A DNA stretch of 64,000 nucleotides, taken from contig JAPLOF010000048.1 in NCBI GenBank assembly GCA_026692665.1, positions 62,001-126,000 of the forward strand, given 5' to 3'. Below, in pieces: positions 25,323-34,894 of this stretch. Under the pieces are notes generated by a model that made no database searches, was not told where the DNA came from, and saw only the letters and a program-made list of their open reading frames with translations. The position numbers were made by a program, and so were the translations under genes. Every line of letters begins with the position of its first letter. The stretch's first letter is position 1. The stretch comes from Planctomycetota bacterium (GTDB lineage: Bacteria; Planctomycetota; UBA1135; GCA-002686595).

Positions 25323-25752
25323 ATCGAGCTGACCGTGCGCTGGATGTACGGCACAGGCGTCCTTCGGCGCTGTGAGCCCTGGATCATGCTGCTGTGCGGG
25401 GGCCTGCCGTTGCTCGAGCGCCGGCTGGATGTTCACGGCACGACTGTAGACCTGGGATCAGGACGGAACTCAGGCGTGAGATGGGGTCGCGCAGGCGGTC
25501 GCGCTCGCCTTCGAGGCGCCCGAGTCCGAGACCTGGACTGCGCGAGCTGCTCGCGCGCGCGCCAGGACCACGTTCCGTCTCTCGTACCGTCTGCGTCGCG
25601 GACGGTGCGGTGCGTGGCAGCGTTCTGAGGCAGCGTTCGATGTGCGCCGATTCAAATTCCAATGCTTGGGCAGAGCGTACGAACACGCACGTTTCTTCGA
25701 CCTTTTCGACGACTTCGACGCGCGCCGTTCGTTCATGGAATGGAGGCGTTTG
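25323..25752 (+). other. 430-nt gene-free stretch upstream of the transposase
   Basis: No convincing coding frame; reading frames here lack the codon pattern of the neighbours. A direct repeat GGCAGCGTTC occurs twice, three nt apart, at about 25615-25637. The base composition is less GC-skewed than in the flanking genes. It may be the left part of the insertion that brought the transposase, but I found no matching end on the other side. Confidence 0.4.
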
Positions 25753-26448
25753 ATGAGCCGCAGTCGAAGCGACAACTTGGAACAGCTCGCACTCTTCCGC
25801 CGCGGAGGCCGGCGGGATGGAGCGGGACGGAAGCCCGCGGGCAAGCGCGCGCTCGTCGCGCACTCGCGGCGTGCGCGCGTCACGCGCCACACGCCGGTCT
25901 TCGTCACGACGAAGCTCGTCGAGGGTCTGCCCAACCTGCGTCGCGAGCGCACGCTTGCGCTCCTACGCGACTCGCTGGCTGCCGGCGCGGACCGGTTCGG
26001 GTTTCGGCTCGTCGAGTATTCGGTTCAGTCGAATCACCTGCACTTCGTCGTCGAAGCGCAGGACGAGCGCGCGCTAGGCCGCGGCATGAAAGGGCTCCTC
26101 GTGCGACTTGCGAAGGCTCTCAACCAGGCCTGGGACCGCAACGGCCGTGTGATCCGCGACCGCTACCACGCGCGCGTGCTGACGACGCCGCGCGAGGTGC
26201 GCCAGGTGCTCGTCTACGCGCTGCAGAACGCGCGCAAGCACGGGGCGCGGATCCTCGGGATCGACGCGTACTCGTCCGGTCCGTGGTTCGAAGGCTGGGC
26301 CGACCGCTCGCCCCGCGCGGACAGAGTTCTGCCGCGCCCGACCTCGTGGTTGCTGTCGTTCGGGTGGACGAAGGGCGGCTTGATCTCGACGCGCGAAATG
26401 CCGCGCGGCGGAGAGGCCTGGGATCCAGCGGAAGCCTGGCCTGCGTGA
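25753..26448 (+). CDS. IS200-like transposase, REP-associated (RAYT) type
   Basis: Y1-type HUH single-strand DNA transposase of 231 residues. The metal-binding motif HLH is at residues 95-97 within QSNHLHFVVEA, and the catalytic tyrosine is most likely Y155 in VLVYALQNARKH. The N-terminal stretch RRGGRRDGAGRKPAG and the phrase TRHTPVFVTTKL are typical of chromosomal RAYT proteins, which act on palindromic repeats elsewhere in the genome rather than on their own ends. No IS ends were found around it. The two inverted-repeat elements in this window are candidate substrates. Confidence 0.88.
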   Translation: MSRSRSDNLEQLALFRRGGRRDGAGRKPAGKRALVAHSRRARVTRHTPVFVTTKLVEGLPNLRRERTLALLRDSLAAGADRFGFRLVEYSVQSNHLHFVVEAQDERALGRGMKGLLVRLAKALNQAWDRNGRVIRDRYHARVLTTPREVRQVLVYALQNARKHGARILGIDAYSSGPWFEGWADRSPRADRVLPRPTSWLLSFGWTKGGLISTREMPRGGEAWDPAEAWPA

Positions 26449-26588
26449 GCAGGGCGACCCCGCACTCGCCTCGATCGCTGCGCGCAGCCGACTCTTCCGA
26501 GTGAGCGACATGCCACCGGACGGTGCGCAGCACCGGGAACGGCGCAGCCTTGGACCCGCTGGCAGCTGGCCTCGCGGATCATCCGGGT

Positions 26589-27926
26589 TCAGCGCTTCGA
26601 GCCGGCGTCGATCTGCGCGAGCAGCGAGCGCGTCACGCCGACCCATTCGCCCTGCGGAGATTCGCGCAGGTAATCCTCGAGCACTTGCCGCGCCGCCGCC
26701 TTCTCGCCGCGCTTCAGCTCGGCCTGCGCCAGGTTGACGTGCACGGGCTCCGGCAGCTCGATCCCCTCCTTGCGCGCGACCTCGAGCACGACGCGCCACA
26801 GGCGCGCCGCCTCGGCCGGGTCGTCGCGGCGAAAACGCACGAGCGCCAGGTGGTTCTTCGCCGCCAGGTCGTCGGGCCACAGGTCGAGCGCGGCGCGGAA
26901 CTCGGCCTCGGCCCGCTCGAGGTCCTTCCGCTCGTACGCCTGCGTGCCGGCGTCGCAGCGCGCGCGCGCCGCTTCGGCCAGGATGTCGCCGGCGCTCGAG
27001 AGGTCCGCGTCGGACAGTCCGGCCGCGCGCGCCGAAAGGAAATGGTCGATCGCCCCGGCCTTGTCCTGCGCCAGGAGCCGCGCGAATCCGGCGCGCTTTT
27101 CCATCAACGCGAGCTCGCCCGTGAGCGGTTGTCCTTCGCCGATCAGCTCGCGCAGGAGCGCCAGCGCGCCGCCGAAGTCGCCCGAGGCCGCGAGGCAATC
27201 GCCCAGGAACCGGCGCCCGTCCACGTCGAGCGGATCGTGCGCGAGCGAGAGGCGCGCCGACGCCAGGGCCTCGGGCAACTTCTCGGCCTTGACCTGCAAC
27301 TTCGCGACGAGCAGGTAGGCCTGGCCCAGCGCGCGGTCGCAGAACGGCAGCGCGGGATCGGCCGCGCGCGCCGCGAGCAGCGCGGCGAGGCCGCGGTCCG
27401 CGCCGTTCTCGCGCGAGACCCAGCACACGCCCTTGGCGCGCAGGATCTCGGGCGTCTCGCCGCAGGCCTTCGTGCCGGCCACGATCTCCATCCAGGCCGT
27501 GTCGAAGGCGTCGCGCGACGCGTAGAGCTCGGCCGCGGCGGCGTAGACGTCGGGGTCGCGCGGCCGGGCCGCCTTTTGCGCCTCGAGCAGCCGCATCGCC
27601 TCGACGCCCCGGCCCTCGAGGCCCGCGATCCGCGCGCGCAGCAGCACGCCCTCGGGGCCAGCCGCATCGGCGGCGGACGCGAGCGCGCGCGCCTGGTCGA
27701 GGTCGCCGAACTCGATCGCGCGGCGCAGGTTCACGACCGCCGGCGCGCTCGAGCGCTCGGCGCGCTCGGGAGCCGCGGCCGCCGGGGCGGATCCCGGCGG
27801 GCTCTTCACGCCAGCCGAGACCTGCGCGCCAGCCGGTTGCTCCGCAAGCACGGGCGGCGCCGTTTCGCGCGAGCAGGCCGCGCCGCCCGCCAGCGCCAGA
27901 GCGCCGAGTGCCGTCCGGATCATCAT
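26589..27926 (-). CDS. TPR-repeat lipoprotein
   Basis: A 445-residue protein starting MMIRTALGALALAGGAACSR, a lipoprotein signal with lipobox GAAC. After a Pro/Ala linker come about ten helical TPR-like repeats, for example AEAEFRAALDLWPDDLAAKN and HVNLAQAELKRGEKAAARQV. The role is unknown; TPR lipoproteins commonly scaffold envelope complexes. It is divergent from the uracil-DNA glycosylase gene over 92 nt. Confidence 0.82.
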   Translation of the reverse strand: MMIRTALGALALAGGAACSRETAPPVLAEQPAGAQVSAGVKSPPGSAPAAAAPERAERSSAPAVVNLRRAIEFGDLDQARALASAADAAGPEGVLLRARIAGLEGRGVEAMRLLEAQKAARPRDPDVYAAAAELYASRDAFDTAWMEIVAGTKACGETPEILRAKGVCWVSRENGADRGLAALLAARAADPALPFCDRALGQAYLLVAKLQVKAEKLPEALASARLSLAHDPLDVDGRRFLGDCLAASGDFGGALALLRELIGEGQPLTGELALMEKRAGFARLLAQDKAGAIDHFLSARAAGLSDADLSSAGDILAEAARARCDAGTQAYERKDLERAEAEFRAALDLWPDDLAAKNHLALVRFRRDDPAEAARLWRVVLEVARKEGIELPEPVHVNLAQAELKRGEKAAARQVLEDYLRESPQGEWVGVTRSLLAQIDAGSKR

Positions 27927-28018
27927 CCCGGGAGCATCCTCGATTCCCTGCGCCGCGCGCAACCCGCGGATTCCAGCGGCCTGCGGGCGCGCGCGGTCGG
28001 AGGCGCTAGAGTGCGCGC

Positions 28019-28936
28019 ATGGACCGCGACAAGCGCGACGAGGGGGCCGAGCCCGATCCGAACGAAGAGCTCCTGCGTCTGGCGCGGGGGATCCGCGGTC
28101 ACGTGAAGCGCCGCAAGCGCCTGGGCGGCGCTCTGCCGGGCGAGGTCGGCACGCCCGGTCCGGCGGCGAAGCCGGCCGGGCCCGCGAGCGGTGCCGGCGC
28201 GAAGCCGCCCCCGGCCGCGGGGCGGCCGACGGCCCCGCTGCCCACCCCGAAGCCGGGGCGCCCGGGAGCCCGATCGGAACCGCGGCCGACCGTCGGCGAG
28301 GGGCCGGCCCGCGACGCGGCCGACGTGAAGGCCCAGGCCGCGGCGGCGCGAGACCTGGACGAAGTGCGCCGCGGCGTCGCCCAGTGCACCGCCTGCGAGC
28401 TGTGCGCCACGCGCACGAACACGGTTTTCCTCGACGGAAAAGGCCACAGCGGCCTGATGTTCGTCGGCGAGGCCCCGGGCGCCGAGGAGGACAAGACCGG
28501 TGTCCCGTTCGTGGGCCGCGCGGGCCAGTTGCTCACGGACATCGTGACCAAGGGGATGGGCCTCGACCGCCGGGACGTGTGGATCGCCAACGTCCTGAAG
28601 TGCCGCCCGCCCGAGAATCGCGACCCGACCCCCGACGAGAAGGCCACCTGCACCCCCTGGCTGGACCGGCAGATCGAGCTGCTCGAGCCGCGCATCCTGG
28701 TGCCGCTGGGGCGCCACGCCTCGATGCACGTCCTCGGCATCACGGCCGCGATGAACGCGATGCGCGGCCGCGTCCACACGATCGCCGGCCGGCCGGTCGT
28801 CCCGACCTTCCACCCGGCCTACCTGCTGCGGAATCCGGCCGACAAGAAGGAGTGCTGGAAGGACATCCAGGTGGCGATGCAGACGGCCGGGATCCCGATT
28901 CCCAAGCGCGAGGCCGGTCCTGGATCGGCTCCGTAA
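28019..28936 (+). CDS. Uracil-DNA glycosylase, family 4
   Basis: Base-excision repair enzyme removing uracil from DNA, with a [4Fe-4S] cluster. The cluster ligands are visible as CTACELC, then the Cys in VLKCRPPENRDPTPDE and the Cys of ATCTPWL. Active-site motifs are GEAPGAEEDKTGVPFVGRAG and HPAYLLRNP. Residues 1-120 form a basic, then Pro/Ala/Gly-rich extension not needed in minimal family-4 enzymes; at 305 residues it is about 80-100 longer than the shortest homologues. The ATG follows a short spacer after the divergent TPR gene. Confidence 0.94.
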   Translation: MDRDKRDEGAEPDPNEELLRLARGIRGHVKRRKRLGGALPGEVGTPGPAAKPAGPASGAGAKPPPAAGRPTAPLPTPKPGRPGARSEPRPTVGEGPARDAADVKAQAAAARDLDEVRRGVAQCTACELCATRTNTVFLDGKGHSGLMFVGEAPGAEEDKTGVPFVGRAGQLLTDIVTKGMGLDRRDVWIANVLKCRPPENRDPTPDEKATCTPWLDRQIELLEPRILVPLGRHASMHVLGITAAMNAMRGRVHTIAGRPVVPTFHPAYLLRNPADKKECWKDIQVAMQTAGIPIPKREAGPGSAP

Positions 28937-29515
28937 CCGCCCGGGGCCCCTGGGGTAGAGCGCCAGCCGCACGTTCGGTCCGCCCCGGATCGAACGGAAG
29001 GCTGGCGAGGATCTGACACGGCGTTGACGCTCCTGGACTGCGCCGGTAAGCTCCCCGCCCGCTCTGCCAGACCCGGGTTTCTCGGCCCGCGAGTCCTCTC
29101 AGTTCGAACCACGGACCGCGCCTGCGATGTCTCGTGAGGAATCTCCCGCGCGGAGAGGCCCCACCGAGGATCGAACGCGCATCGTCCGGCGCGCGCGTCG
29201 CGCTCGAACCGGGAACGATCCGCAAACCCTGCCGCCCCAAGAAACGACGACCGCGACGTCCCCCCCTCGGCGTCCCGCGATCCGAAACGCTCGAGCCTCG
29301 TGCCGGCGCTCTCGGATCCGTGACACCAGGTCGCATCCACGAGCGCCCTTCGGGGTGTGTGGGCCGTCCATCGTCGCGACGACGACCCCCCACGTTGATC
29401 CACGATCCCCGGCTGCTCGGTGAACCGCAATCCGCGGTGGCGACGGACATGTCGCCCGCGGTGCTCGATTCCGCCCAGCGTTCCGGCTCCGAAACGATCC
29501 CTGGTCTCTGAACCC
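28937..29515 (+). other. 579-nt non-coding leader before the secretin genes
   Basis: No frame here looks coding: two overlapping frames of about 100 codons are Arg/Pro/Thr-rich without a hydrophobic or conserved pattern. The stretch holds a candidate promoter at 29024-29052, which would give the first secretin mRNA a leader of about 455 nt. I see no recognisable riboswitch. Confidence 0.5.
29024..29052 (+). promoter_or_regulatory. Possible sigma70-type promoter for the secretin operon
   Basis: TTGACG (29024-29029) is separated by exactly 17 nt from TAAGCT (29047-29052). The -35 box has five of six consensus bases, the -10 three of six. The distance to the first secretin start is 464 nt. Confidence 0.4.
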
Positions 29516-32146
29516 ATGCAGCACAGGTTCCTCCTCGTCCCGCTCCTCGCGGCGCTCCCCTGCTCCTGCACCTCGTCTGGATCGAGCCCGGCGGAACCCG
29601 CCGTGGCCGTCCGCACGGCTGCCGAACCCTCGGCGCTGACGGTCGAGGGCACCGTCCAGGAGTCGGGCACGGTGGAAGCCGCGGCCCCCGCCGCTCCCCA
29701 GGGGGGCGGACTTTCGGAGGACGCGCAACGCGCCGCGCGCCTGCGCCAGCAGCAGGAGTTCCTCTCCGCGCGGTACGTGGAGGAGGGCGACCGGCTCCTC
29801 GAGCGCGGCGATCTCGAGGCGGCCTTGACGGCCTTCTCGAACGCGCTCGACCTGGATCCGTCGAGCCAGTCCGCGCGCGGCCAGATGCGCAAGGTCGAGA
29901 GCCTGCTCGGCGATCGCTACGCGACCGCCGGCTCGTTCCTCGAGGACGCCGCGCAGCGCGAGGTCGTGCGCCGCAGCCAGGCGCGCATGGCCGCCGAAGA
30001 TGCGCGGATCCGCGCCAAGAACGCGCTCGCCCAGGGCGATTTCGCCACCGCGGTCGAGCAGTACCGCCAGGCCGAGATCATCCTGCGCTACAACCCGCTC
30101 ATCGCCACGGACTCGCTCGACGCCAAGATCGTCCAGGGCGAGCTCGAGACGGCCGTGCGCATGGCGCAAGAAGGCAAGGCCGAGTCCGCCCGCAAGGCGG
30201 CCGCCGAAGCGGACGAGGTCCGCCGCCGCGCCGAGGAAGCCACGCGGCAGAATCGCGAGGACCGCCTGCGCGAGCTCTTCGACAGCGCGAACAGCTCCTT
30301 CCTGGCCGAGGACTACGTGAAGGCCGAGGCGCTCACGGGCCAGATCCTCCTCGAGGACCCGAACAACGGTCCGGCCAAGGAACTGCGCGACCTGGCGCGC
30401 GAGATGCGCCACGCGAAGACGGACGAGACCGTCCGGATGAACTACCGCGAGCAGTGGATCCGCACGTTCGAAGAGCTGGACACGATGGACGTGCCGCAGA
30501 TCGACACGCTCGCCTTCGACGACCTGAAGCGCTGGCGCGAGGTCAGCAAGCGCAAGCCGCTCGAGTTCAGCCAGCTCGACGTGGGCGTGGAGCAGGACAA
30601 GCAGGCGGTGCTCGACATCCTCGACACGCGCACGATCGAGCCGAAGTTCCTCGGGCCCGACGGCAACGGTTCCCCCCTCGAGGAGGTCGCGAGCTTCCTC
30701 CAGACCGTGACGGGCGTGAACTTCCTGATCAGCCCCAAGGTCAAGGAGGAGCTCGACGAGGAGCAGCGGACGATCAAGCTCGACCTGAAGACGCGCACCG
30801 TCCACAAGGTGCTCGACCTCATGGCCGAGACCAGCGAGAGCCTGCGCTGGAAGATCGAGGACGGCGTCGTCAAGTTCGTGACGAAGGACGAGATCAAGGG
30901 CGGCCAGGTCCTGCGGACCTACGGCGTGCAGGACCTCATCCGCCCCATTCCGGACTTCCCCGGCCGCGAGATGAACGTTTCGCCCTCGGGCGGCACGCAG
31001 ATCGCCGAGGAGGAGAAGGCCGAGCGCGAGGCGAACGTGATCACGGGTGACGCGCTCGACACGCTCATCCGCAACAACGTCGCGCCGGGCTCCTGGGAAG
31101 CCGACCCGCAGAACAGCCTGCGCATCAGCAACGGCACGATGGTCGTGCACCAGACGCCGGAAGTGCACGCTCAGATCGAGAAGCTGCTCCGCGACCTGCG
31201 CGAGGCGACCGGCATCCTGGTCGACATCCAGGCGCGCTTCCTGTCGGTCGAGGACAACTTCCTCGAGGACATCGGGGTCGACTTCCGCGGCCTGGGTCAG
31301 CCCGGCCTCGGCTCGAACGACTTCTTCAACGACTTCGGGAACGCCTCGACCCAGCAGGACCTCGGCCAGGAGATCGGCCAGGGCACGGACTCGGGCGCGT
31401 TCTACAACCGCTCGTCGAACCAGCAGATGCGCGCACGCGTCGAGGAGCTGTACGACACGGGCCTCGGGGACGAGAACGTCCTCACCGGTTCGGGCGGCCT
31501 GTCGTTCCAGTGGACCTACCTGAACGACATCCAGCTCGAGATGATCCTGCGCGCCGTCAGCAAGTCGGAGCGCGTGGAACTCGTGACCAGCCCGCGCATC
31601 AGCGTCCACAACACGGCGCGCGGCAACCTGTCCGTCGTCAACCACGTCGCCTACGTGCAGGACTTCAACGTCGAGATCGCCCAGGCGGCCTCGATCGCGG
31701 ACCCGATCGTGAACGTGGTCCAGGACGGCGTCGTGCTCGACGTCCGCCCGGTCATCTCGGCCGACCGCCGCTTCATCACGCTCGAGCTGCGCCCCACGAT
31801 CGCGACGCTCAAGCGCCCGATCCGCGAGGTGGTCACCACCCTCGGCTCGCAGAACTCGGTCACGATCCAGCTCCCCGAGGTCGAGTACCAGCGCGTGCGC
31901 ACCTCGATCCCGATGCCGGACGGCGGCACGGTGCTGCTCGGCGGCCTCAAGGTGTCGGACAAGCAGGACCAGTCGTCCGGCGTGCCCTTCCTGAACAAGA
32001 TCCCCCTGGTGAGCTTCTTCTTCAGCCGCCAGGGCAAGTACGTCTCGAACCGCAAGCTCCTCATCCTGCTGAAGGCGAACATCGTCATTCCGCAGGAGTC
32101 CGAGCCCACTCCGGCGCAGATCACTCCGCCGGCCCCGGGTCGTTGA
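29516..32146 (+). CDS. Secretin-like outer-membrane protein, copy 1
   Basis: An 876-residue exported protein. It has a signal peptide (FLLVPLLAALPCSCTSSG), then a TPR pair (RLLERGDLEAALTAFSNALD), coiled-coil-like charged helices, and an N0-type domain (about residues 380-460) with VASFLQTVTGVNFLISPKVK. The C-terminal secretin domain follows: VELVTSPRISVHNTARGNLS, then QDGVVLDVRPVISADRRFIT, IPMPDGGTVLLGGLK and FLNKIPLVSFFFSRQG. Secretins form the gated ring of type II/III secretion or type IV pilus systems; none of their other genes is present here. The ATG at 29516 was chosen because it gives the signal peptide at once. Confidence 0.88.
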   Translation: MQHRFLLVPLLAALPCSCTSSGSSPAEPAVAVRTAAEPSALTVEGTVQESGTVEAAAPAAPQGGGLSEDAQRAARLRQQQEFLSARYVEEGDRLLERGDLEAALTAFSNALDLDPSSQSARGQMRKVESLLGDRYATAGSFLEDAAQREVVRRSQARMAAEDARIRAKNALAQGDFATAVEQYRQAEIILRYNPLIATDSLDAKIVQGELETAVRMAQEGKAESARKAAAEADEVRRRAEEATRQNREDRLRELFDSANSSFLAEDYVKAEALTGQILLEDPNNGPAKELRDLAREMRHAKTDETVRMNYREQWIRTFEELDTMDVPQIDTLAFDDLKRWREVSKRKPLEFSQLDVGVEQDKQAVLDILDTRTIEPKFLGPDGNGSPLEEVASFLQTVTGVNFLISPKVKEELDEEQRTIKLDLKTRTVHKVLDLMAETSESLRWKIEDGVVKFVTKDEIKGGQVLRTYGVQDLIRPIPDFPGREMNVSPSGGTQIAEEEKAEREANVITGDALDTLIRNNVAPGSWEADPQNSLRISNGTMVVHQTPEVHAQIEKLLRDLREATGILVDIQARFLSVEDNFLEDIGVDFRGLGQPGLGSNDFFNDFGNASTQQDLGQEIGQGTDSGAFYNRSSNQQMRARVEELYDTGLGDENVLTGSGGLSFQWTYLNDIQLEMILRAVSKSERVELVTSPRISVHNTARGNLSVVNHVAYVQDFNVEIAQAASIADPIVNVVQDGVVLDVRPVISADRRFITLELRPTIATLKRPIREVVTTLGSQNSVTIQLPEVEYQRVRTSIPMPDGGTVLLGGLKVSDKQDQSSGVPFLNKIPLVSFFFSRQGKYVSNRKLLILLKANIVIPQESEPTPAQITPPAPGR

Positions 32147-32178
32147 GCCCCCTCCCCGACCACACGTCGACCCCCTAG

Positions 32179-32204
32179 CGAACCCTGACTTCGAACCCTG
32201 ACTT
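32179..32204 (+). repeat. Tandem 13-bp duplication between the secretin genes
   Basis: CGAACCCTGACTT occurs twice head to tail (32179-32191, 32192-32204) in the 90-nt gap between the two secretin-like genes. It is probably a slippage product; no regulatory meaning can be read. Confidence 0.8.
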
Positions 32205-32236
32205 CGAGCCTCGACTCGACGAGCACGGACGGAACG

Positions 32237-34825
32237 ATGACGATGCAACGCAACGTTTGGACGATGGGACTGCTGCTCGCCGCAGCGGGATGCCAGAGCG
32301 CCGGCACGGTCGCCACCGCGACGGACCCGGCTTCCCGCCCGAGCCCGGAGGCAGCCGTCGAGCCGATCGCCCAGGGTGGCGGTCAGGATCAGCTGTCCCA
32401 GGACGCGCGCGCCCTGGAGCTCGCCAAGCAACGCAACGCGTTCTTGATCGAGCAGCACCTGACCAATGGCGAGCGCCTGCTCACGGACCTGCGTCTGGAT
32501 GACGCACGCCGCGAGGCGGAAGCGGCCCTGGCGCTCGATCCGGAGAGCCCGAAGGCGCGCGACCTCCGCTCGCGGATCCTGGCCCTCCAGGGCGACCCGG
32601 TGGCGGGCAATCGCACCGTGGGCGCGGACATGACCGCCGAGTACGCGCTGCGCGTGCAGCAGCTCAAGGCCGAGGTGCAGGACGCCCTGTCCAAGGCCCG
32701 CATCCTGGTGGCGCGCAGCGACTACCAGGGCGCCGTGGCCGAGCTCGAGGTGGCCAACAACGCGGTGCGCTTCGCCCCCTACTCGATCGATTGGGGCGGC
32801 ATCGACACCGAGGCGCAGACCATGCTCCAGCAGGTCCGCGCGCAGCGCCTGGAAGCCGAGAAGGCCTCCGTGGACGCGGCGCGTCAACGCGCGACCGAGG
32901 AACTGCGCGCCCGCGAGGCGGCGCAGATGGGCCAGCGCGCCCAGATGGTGAACTCCGTCCTGCAACTCTCGATCGACGCGTTCGAACGGGGCGAGTTCGA
33001 GGAATCGGAGCGTCTGGCCGCCGAAGCGCTGCGTCTCGACCCGCGCAGCGAGAAGGCGCGCGAGCTCAAGGACGCCGCCTTCCGTGCCGGGCGCACGCAG
33101 GTCCGCGCGGACTACGTCGAGCGCAAGAACGAGCAGTTCCGCCGCTGGCGCGAGTCGATGAAGGAGATGCAGGTCCCCTACACGGACGTCATCACCCTGC
33201 CGGACGCGGAGAAGTGGAACACGATGACGGCCCTGCGCGCGCGTCGCCCGGGCCTGGACCTGTCCAGCAAGATGGACCCCGGCGAAGCGCAACTGCGCGA
33301 GTCGCTCCGGCGCACCACCCTGACGCTGGGGATGAAGGACGAGGAGAGCCTGAGCAAGGTCGTGGACGCCCTGCGCGTGCAGACCGAGGCTCCGCTCGTC
33401 GTCGACCCGGCCGCCGAGGCCGCCGCCAGCGAGGCCGGCGTCGTGTTCACGTTCTCGTTCGAGAACAAGATCACCCTCGAGCAGGCGCTGAACCTGATCA
33501 CCCGCATGGCCGGCGAGAACGTCACCTGGACGATCCGCCACGAAGCCGTGATCGTCACCACGAAGGAGAAGGCGCGCAGCCGCCCGGTCGTCGTCAACCA
33601 CGACGTCCAGGACCTCGTGATGGGCCTCACGGACTTCATGGGCCCGCGCATCGACCGCATCCGCCTGCTGGACGAACTGCAGGACGACGACGGCGGCGGC
33701 CCATTCGGCGGGATCGGCGAGAAGCCGCGGATCCTCGAGCCGGGCGACCTGGCCACCCTGATCCAGGAGAACGTCGCGGTCGGCACGTGGCAGGACGAAG
33801 GCGTCTCGATCGAGGCCGGCGACGGCTTCATCGTCATCAACCACACGCCGGAGATCCAAGAGCAGGTGCGCCTGTTCCTCGAGGACCTGCGCCGCTTCAG
33901 CTCCTCGCTGGTGACGATCGAGTCCAAGTTCATGCTGGTCGCGCAGAACTGGATCCAGGAGATCGGCGTCGACTTCCGCGGCCTCGACAGCGTCACGGTT
34001 TCGGACGTCACGAACGGTCTCGAGGACCAGGCCAGCCGTGGTCTCGACAACGGCGGAACCGGCACCCAGGGCACGAACGCCGCGGGCTCCCCGTCCGCGG
34101 GCGCGTTCTACGATGACGGCCAGGACGGCGACTTCCGCGCCACGACGCAGAACTTCTTCGGTTCGGCGCTGGGCGATCAGCTGTCCACGATCGGCGGGCT
34201 GACCTACCAGCTCACCTACCTCAACGACCTGAACCTCTCGACGATCCTGCGCGCGGTCGAGAAGAGCTCGGACATCCAGCTCGTGAACGACCAGATGCTC
34301 TCGGTGCACAACACCCAGCGCGCCTACGTCACGGTCGTGAACCAGCGCGCCTACATCCAGGACTTCGACGTCGAAGTCGCCCAGTTCCAGGCCGTGGCCG
34401 ACCCGCAGATCAACATCCTGCAGGAAGGCATCGTCCTGGACGTCCGTCCGACGATCCACCACGACCGGAAGTACCTGACCCTCGAGGTCCAGCCGACGGT
34501 CGCGAAGGTCGTCGCGCTGCGGAACTTCAGCTCGACCCTCGGCGGCAACACGTCGCCGATCCAATTCCAGCTGCCGGAGCTGGAAGTGCAGAGCGTCTTC
34601 ACGACGGCGACGATCCCGGACGGCGGGTCGCTGATGCTCGGCGGTCTCTCCCGCGTGCGCAGCATCGAGCGCCGCGCCGAGGTCCCCTGGTTCGCGAAGA
34701 TCCCGATCGTGGGCTTCTTCTTCAAGAACGAGGGCTACAGCGACGAGAACCGCTCGCTCGTCATCCTGATCCGCGCGCGGATCACCGACGTCCGCGACGA
34801 ACTGCGCCGGATCGAAACGCGCTGA
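32237..34825 (+). CDS. Secretin-like outer-membrane lipoprotein, copy 2
   Basis: An 862-residue paralogue of the preceding gene with the same domain order. Its signal ends in a good lipobox (LLLAAAGCQSAG, Cys at about residue 19), so unlike copy 1 it is a clear lipoprotein. The TPR/helix region is followed by an N0-like domain (TLEQALNLITRMAGENVTWT) and the secretin domain (IQLVNDQMLSVHNTQRAYVT, EGIVLDVRPTIHHDRKYLTL, TIPDGGSLMLGGLSRV, FAKIPIVGFFFKNEG). The gate region contains a Gly/Asn/Thr-rich loop that differs fully from copy 1. A strong terminator follows, so the pair ends the transcription unit. Confidence 0.88.
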   Translation: MTMQRNVWTMGLLLAAAGCQSAGTVATATDPASRPSPEAAVEPIAQGGGQDQLSQDARALELAKQRNAFLIEQHLTNGERLLTDLRLDDARREAEAALALDPESPKARDLRSRILALQGDPVAGNRTVGADMTAEYALRVQQLKAEVQDALSKARILVARSDYQGAVAELEVANNAVRFAPYSIDWGGIDTEAQTMLQQVRAQRLEAEKASVDAARQRATEELRAREAAQMGQRAQMVNSVLQLSIDAFERGEFEESERLAAEALRLDPRSEKARELKDAAFRAGRTQVRADYVERKNEQFRRWRESMKEMQVPYTDVITLPDAEKWNTMTALRARRPGLDLSSKMDPGEAQLRESLRRTTLTLGMKDEESLSKVVDALRVQTEAPLVVDPAAEAAASEAGVVFTFSFENKITLEQALNLITRMAGENVTWTIRHEAVIVTTKEKARSRPVVVNHDVQDLVMGLTDFMGPRIDRIRLLDELQDDDGGGPFGGIGEKPRILEPGDLATLIQENVAVGTWQDEGVSIEAGDGFIVINHTPEIQEQVRLFLEDLRRFSSSLVTIESKFMLVAQNWIQEIGVDFRGLDSVTVSDVTNGLEDQASRGLDNGGTGTQGTNAAGSPSAGAFYDDGQDGDFRATTQNFFGSALGDQLSTIGGLTYQLTYLNDLNLSTILRAVEKSSDIQLVNDQMLSVHNTQRAYVTVVNQRAYIQDFDVEVAQFQAVADPQINILQEGIVLDVRPTIHHDRKYLTLEVQPTVAKVVALRNFSSTLGGNTSPIQFQLPELEVQSVFTTATIPDGGSLMLGGLSRVRSIERRAEVPWFAKIPIVGFFFKNEGYSDENRSLVILIRARITDVRDELRRIETR

Positions 34826-34858
34826 GCCGCCCGGCCCTCACGGGGCCCGGACCGACGC

Positions 34859-34894
34859 GGAGCCGCTCCAGAAGGGCGGCTCCGCTCTTTTTTT
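34859..34894 (+). terminator. Rho-independent terminator after the secretin pair
   Basis: A perfect eight-bp stem GGAGCCGC / GCGGCTCC (34859-34866, 34876-34883) with a nine-nt loop is followed by GCTC and seven T residues (34888-34894). This is the clearest intrinsic terminator in the window and lies 34 nt after the copy-2 stop codon. Confidence 0.92.

Noticed and set aside
25323-26588. A complete insertion sequence around the transposase
   Set aside because: No matching subterminal hairpins or direct repeats were found on both sides, so only the gene is annotated.
29127-29423. Possible small protein of 98 residues in the leader before the secretins
   Set aside because: Arg/Pro/Thr-rich composition with no hydrophobic core, no ribosome-binding sequence and no known motif. 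Left as non-coding.
29099-34564. Open frame of 1821 codons on the minus strand opposite the two secretin-like genes
   Set aside because: Mirror frame of GC-rich coding DNA. The translation is a monotonous Arg/Leu/Asp/Val mix without domains, while the plus strand shows clear secretin motifs and signal peptides.
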